A DNA stretch of 64,000 bases, from contig CM060732.1 in assembly GCA_030704615.1 (NCBI GenBank), forward strand, positions 66,135,053-66,199,052, in the 5' to 3' direction. This DNA comes from Takakia lepidozioides (lineage: Eukaryota > Streptophyta > Takakiopsida > Takakiales > Takakiaceae). Positions 61,613-64,000 of the stretch are shown one piece after another (within the stretch, counting starts at the first letter, position 1; every line of letters begins with the position of its first letter). A program made the translations under genes and the position numbers. The notes beneath the pieces were generated by a model. It was not told where the DNA came from. It ran no database searches and worked only from the letters and a program-made list of their open reading frames with translations.

Positions 61613-63307
61613 TCATTAGGGTTTGGGAGCCTCGGTGTCAGTGTTAGAGCCACAGTATGGCCAGAGAAGGTTTGCCATGTGGTGCAACACGCAAACTCCC
61701 TTGACAAGTGAGGGGCCAAACCCTTTGAAGCGTTGGGTGCCAGGCGTAATACCCCTGTCCCGCAATTACAGTATGAGGTATATACCTATAGTATCTGGTC
61801 TGCTCAACAGTCCGGCCATTGGATGGTGGGAGGTTGGGTAAGTATGTAGCATGTGACATGCTCCTGCGACTCTGAGTCAAACAGAGTATTCTAGGAATAT
61901 GCGGATTCTATGTTATGGCGCGACGAATATCATGTATGTATCCCAACTCAGTGAAGGGGAAAAAAAATCTCCGAACGGGGTTGCTGTCCGAATAAACCTG
62001 GCTATTGCGTGTCAGGCCACATGGCTAGTGCATGCGAGGGCCAGGGAAGTGGCTCTTGCACGTGGCACCTACTTGACAAATGTGCAGGTCGCATCGAGAA
62101 TAACAATGATAGAGACTCATGAGTGCACTGTAGAGAGCGAGAGCGACGTACAACGATTGTCGGAGGCAATGAAAAGACTGCACGGAAGAGAGGACAGGGA
62201 CGGCCTAAGAAAGAACCAAGTGCCAACAAGAGTCAAGTGCAGATGTTCGAGTTGCGATGTAAGCTTAAGTGCAGTTGGGGTGGAAGGGTGCAATGTTGGT
62301 GTAAATCTCTTTGATGTTTGAAAATGTTTTAGGGATGACCACTATTTGGGATTTTTTTTTCCAATGCGCATCTATGTGTAGCCGGTGTAACGTTAAGCCA
62401 TTTGCAAATAGGTTAACGACTTAACCAATAGCCATTTGATCAGATTGCTTGCCAGTAGTGCAAGTGAATAAGTACGTAAAATCAGGTTTAGGTTGGGATA
62501 TTGGCAATCCGCTGCCTAGACATAGTAATGCGCAAAAACTAAAACAACTTCGTTTGCATACTTGGAGAGGTATGCTTAGCTACTGTATGAAAGAAGTCGG
62601 ACAACCGTATTTTCTGTTTTACTGCCAAATTGTAACTGCATAGGATATGGAGGAAGTGAAAGAAGTATATGCATTGTATGGCAATGCGGAGTGAAAGAAT
62701 GAGTTTGTTTGACTCCTTCTGAGTTTGTATTTGAACGAGCTTTTATGTATTACATTCATCAACAACCTGGCAAGCACCCGTTGAACTTCAAGCACCCGTT
62801 GTGGCTCTTTCTTCTTACAAAAGTTTTGTCAAATGAAGCACCAAACACTTGATATCCTAATTATTTTAAATGATAAACACCACATACTAACTTCAGAAAT
62901 GCAGGGACAAGATGGCACTAAGTTAGGTATTCTGAGGCAAGATTCTGTTGACATACCTAGTTGAGAAATTAAAAAGGAGTTGGAACGATGTAGCGCCAAA
63001 GCGAGAGAGCAGGACTTCGAATGTTTTCAAGCTTGTATGTAGTCAGGCAGAGAGCTATTCATGCACTTGCTTCGTCATTTCTGAGAGGCCCCGTCAGAAA
63101 TTCTAGCGAGTCAGGTCACGAATCGCATGTTATGTGACCATAACGTGACAGTCTGGGCTTCCCAAAGTGATGGTCGCAGTTATCACATGCTTTTGAAAAT
63201 CTAGGACGAGCTAGGCTGCTTTCAACACGCTAAAATAGTTGATATGGGACCACAGTGAGGGGAAGATCCTAGCGCCTTCCCTCACATTGTGCCCTCCTTG
63301 GTAACAC
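61613..63307. other. intergenic region, nothing recognised
   Basis: Open frames are present, including one of 140 codons at 61899-62321, but none has recognisable domains. No RNA gene was seen. Confidence 0.35.
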
Positions 63308-64000
63308 CTTCAGTTTGGGTCTTCCAGCATTTGCCAACGCAAGCTCAAAGAGTCCCCATGCAGTTTCAAAATCAGGTTTGTGTGGATCATACCTAGTTCT
63401 CTCCCGCAATCTCTCCTGCTTGGGTCCTTTTTTTTTAAATCCAGCACATGATTCTTTTGTCATTACATCAACACTGCACGAGAAGTGTTGTAGAGCACCC
63501 TATGTGCTGCAGGGATTGGCTAGGGCATAGTTTGACTAGTTTGATCCATTACTAATCCATTAATGGAATTTGGTCGTGGCTACAGCAGAGTAGCTCTGTA
63601 GGCTACGCAACAGATCTGTAGCCTACAAAGTAGAATTTTCTTTACCCACGCCACTCTTATTGCCACTGCCGCTTTACTTCATTGTTGTCCATGACTTGCT
63701 TGTGACACTCTCATACAGCAATTCTCATGCAGTCTACTTGATCTCATCACATATAAAAGAAAGGAGACCCCCATACTCTACTGTTCCTTGCTTTCTTGTA
63801 TAGTGTCTTACATACCTAAGCAGTTTCCTTTTGCCCAGTAGTAGATGGAGCTTCCAAACTTGGAAGTCTTACCTCTTTTGCAATCACATTGTTCTGTCTG
63901 GTGCCTGTGCTAAGAGGGTCTAATCCACCAAATACCTCTACCACAAAAATCGGCTGACCAAGAATTCTACTCTCCAAATCGATATGAAACCCACAAATAC
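63308..64000 (-). CDS. unrecognised gene running off the right edge (partial)
   Basis: Two exon-like blocks on the minus strand. The block from 64000 to 63873 is open (FHIDLESRILGQPIFVVEVF, then GGLDPLSTGTRQNNVIAKE) and ends in a good donor (GAG-GTAAGA). The block 63392-63308, possibly extending further 5' to about 63463, reads YDPHKPDFETAWGLFELALA and NAGRPKLK before a donor-like GTGTTA. The phases of the two do not join directly, so another exon or border is missing. The composition looks like real protein, but I do not recognise the family. Confidence 0.4.

Noticed and set aside
61899-62321. 140-codon open frame
   Set aside because: No recognisable domain, no splice partners and ordinary composition; likely chance.
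1-64000. CRISPR arrays, bacterial operons, prophage or organellar DNA
   Set aside because: No regularly spaced repeats or prokaryotic gene layout; split genes with GT-AG introns throughout.

Overview
The window looks like nuclear DNA of a land plant. It is intron-rich and AT-leaning, and its genes belong to plant families: an SHM6/7-type serine hydroxymethyltransferase with a long N-terminal extension, a CYP85-clan cytochrome P450, a TSJT1/aluminium-induced-type GATase_7 protein, a plant OTU deubiquitinase and an EMS1/PSKR-like receptor kinase. Retroelement relics and small DNA transposons lie between them. A seed-free plant (lycophyte, fern or bryophyte) seems plausible, but the sequence does not settle the lineage. 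Gene structures were built by hand, joining conserved protein blocks at GT-AG (occasionally GC-AG) sites in consistent phase.

Layout. 1-6.5 kb: no convincing gene, some repeat remnants. 6.56-11.93 kb (+): 11-exon amino-acid transporter of the SLC38/AVT type. 13.48-17.1 kb (+): cytochrome P450 whose core motifs are intact but which carries an in-frame stop in the N-terminal anchor, a GC donor and a broken last junction; probably a pseudogene. 17.4-17.8 kb (-): Ty3/gypsy RT relic. 18.9-19.2 kb: large foldback. 20.13-21.79 kb (+): TSJT1-like gene. 23.2-25.1 kb: hAT-like non-autonomous element with a nested solo-LTR-like insert and a SINE. 26.0-28.9 kb (-): unrecognised multi-exon coiled-coil gene. 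29.0-29.9 kb: copia-like relic. 31.35-36.62 kb (+): 10-exon tRNA methyltransferase TRM13 with an intact intronic SINE. 36.9-37.4 kb: gypsy RNase H relic. 39.36-43.75 kb (+): SHMT. 45.4-49 kb: second hAT element with its own nested SINE, then two MITE-like elements. 52.44-55.36 kb (+): OTU deubiquitinase with a 5' leader near 50.3-50.5 kb. 57.26-60.29 kb (-): membrane-anchored receptor-like kinase without ectodomain. 63.3-64.0 kb (-): exons of an unrecognised gene leaving the window.

The genes do not form a pathway or cluster; they are ordinary housekeeping, signalling and metabolic genes. No undescribed multi-gene system is evident. The strongest non-genic discoveries are the nested transposon history (two related hAT-like copies with 8-bp target duplications, one cut by an LTR and one by a SINE), a tRNA-derived SINE family with clear A/B boxes and target duplications, two further TIR elements, a 140-bp-arm foldback, and a repeat family inside introns of SHMT and the receptor kinase.
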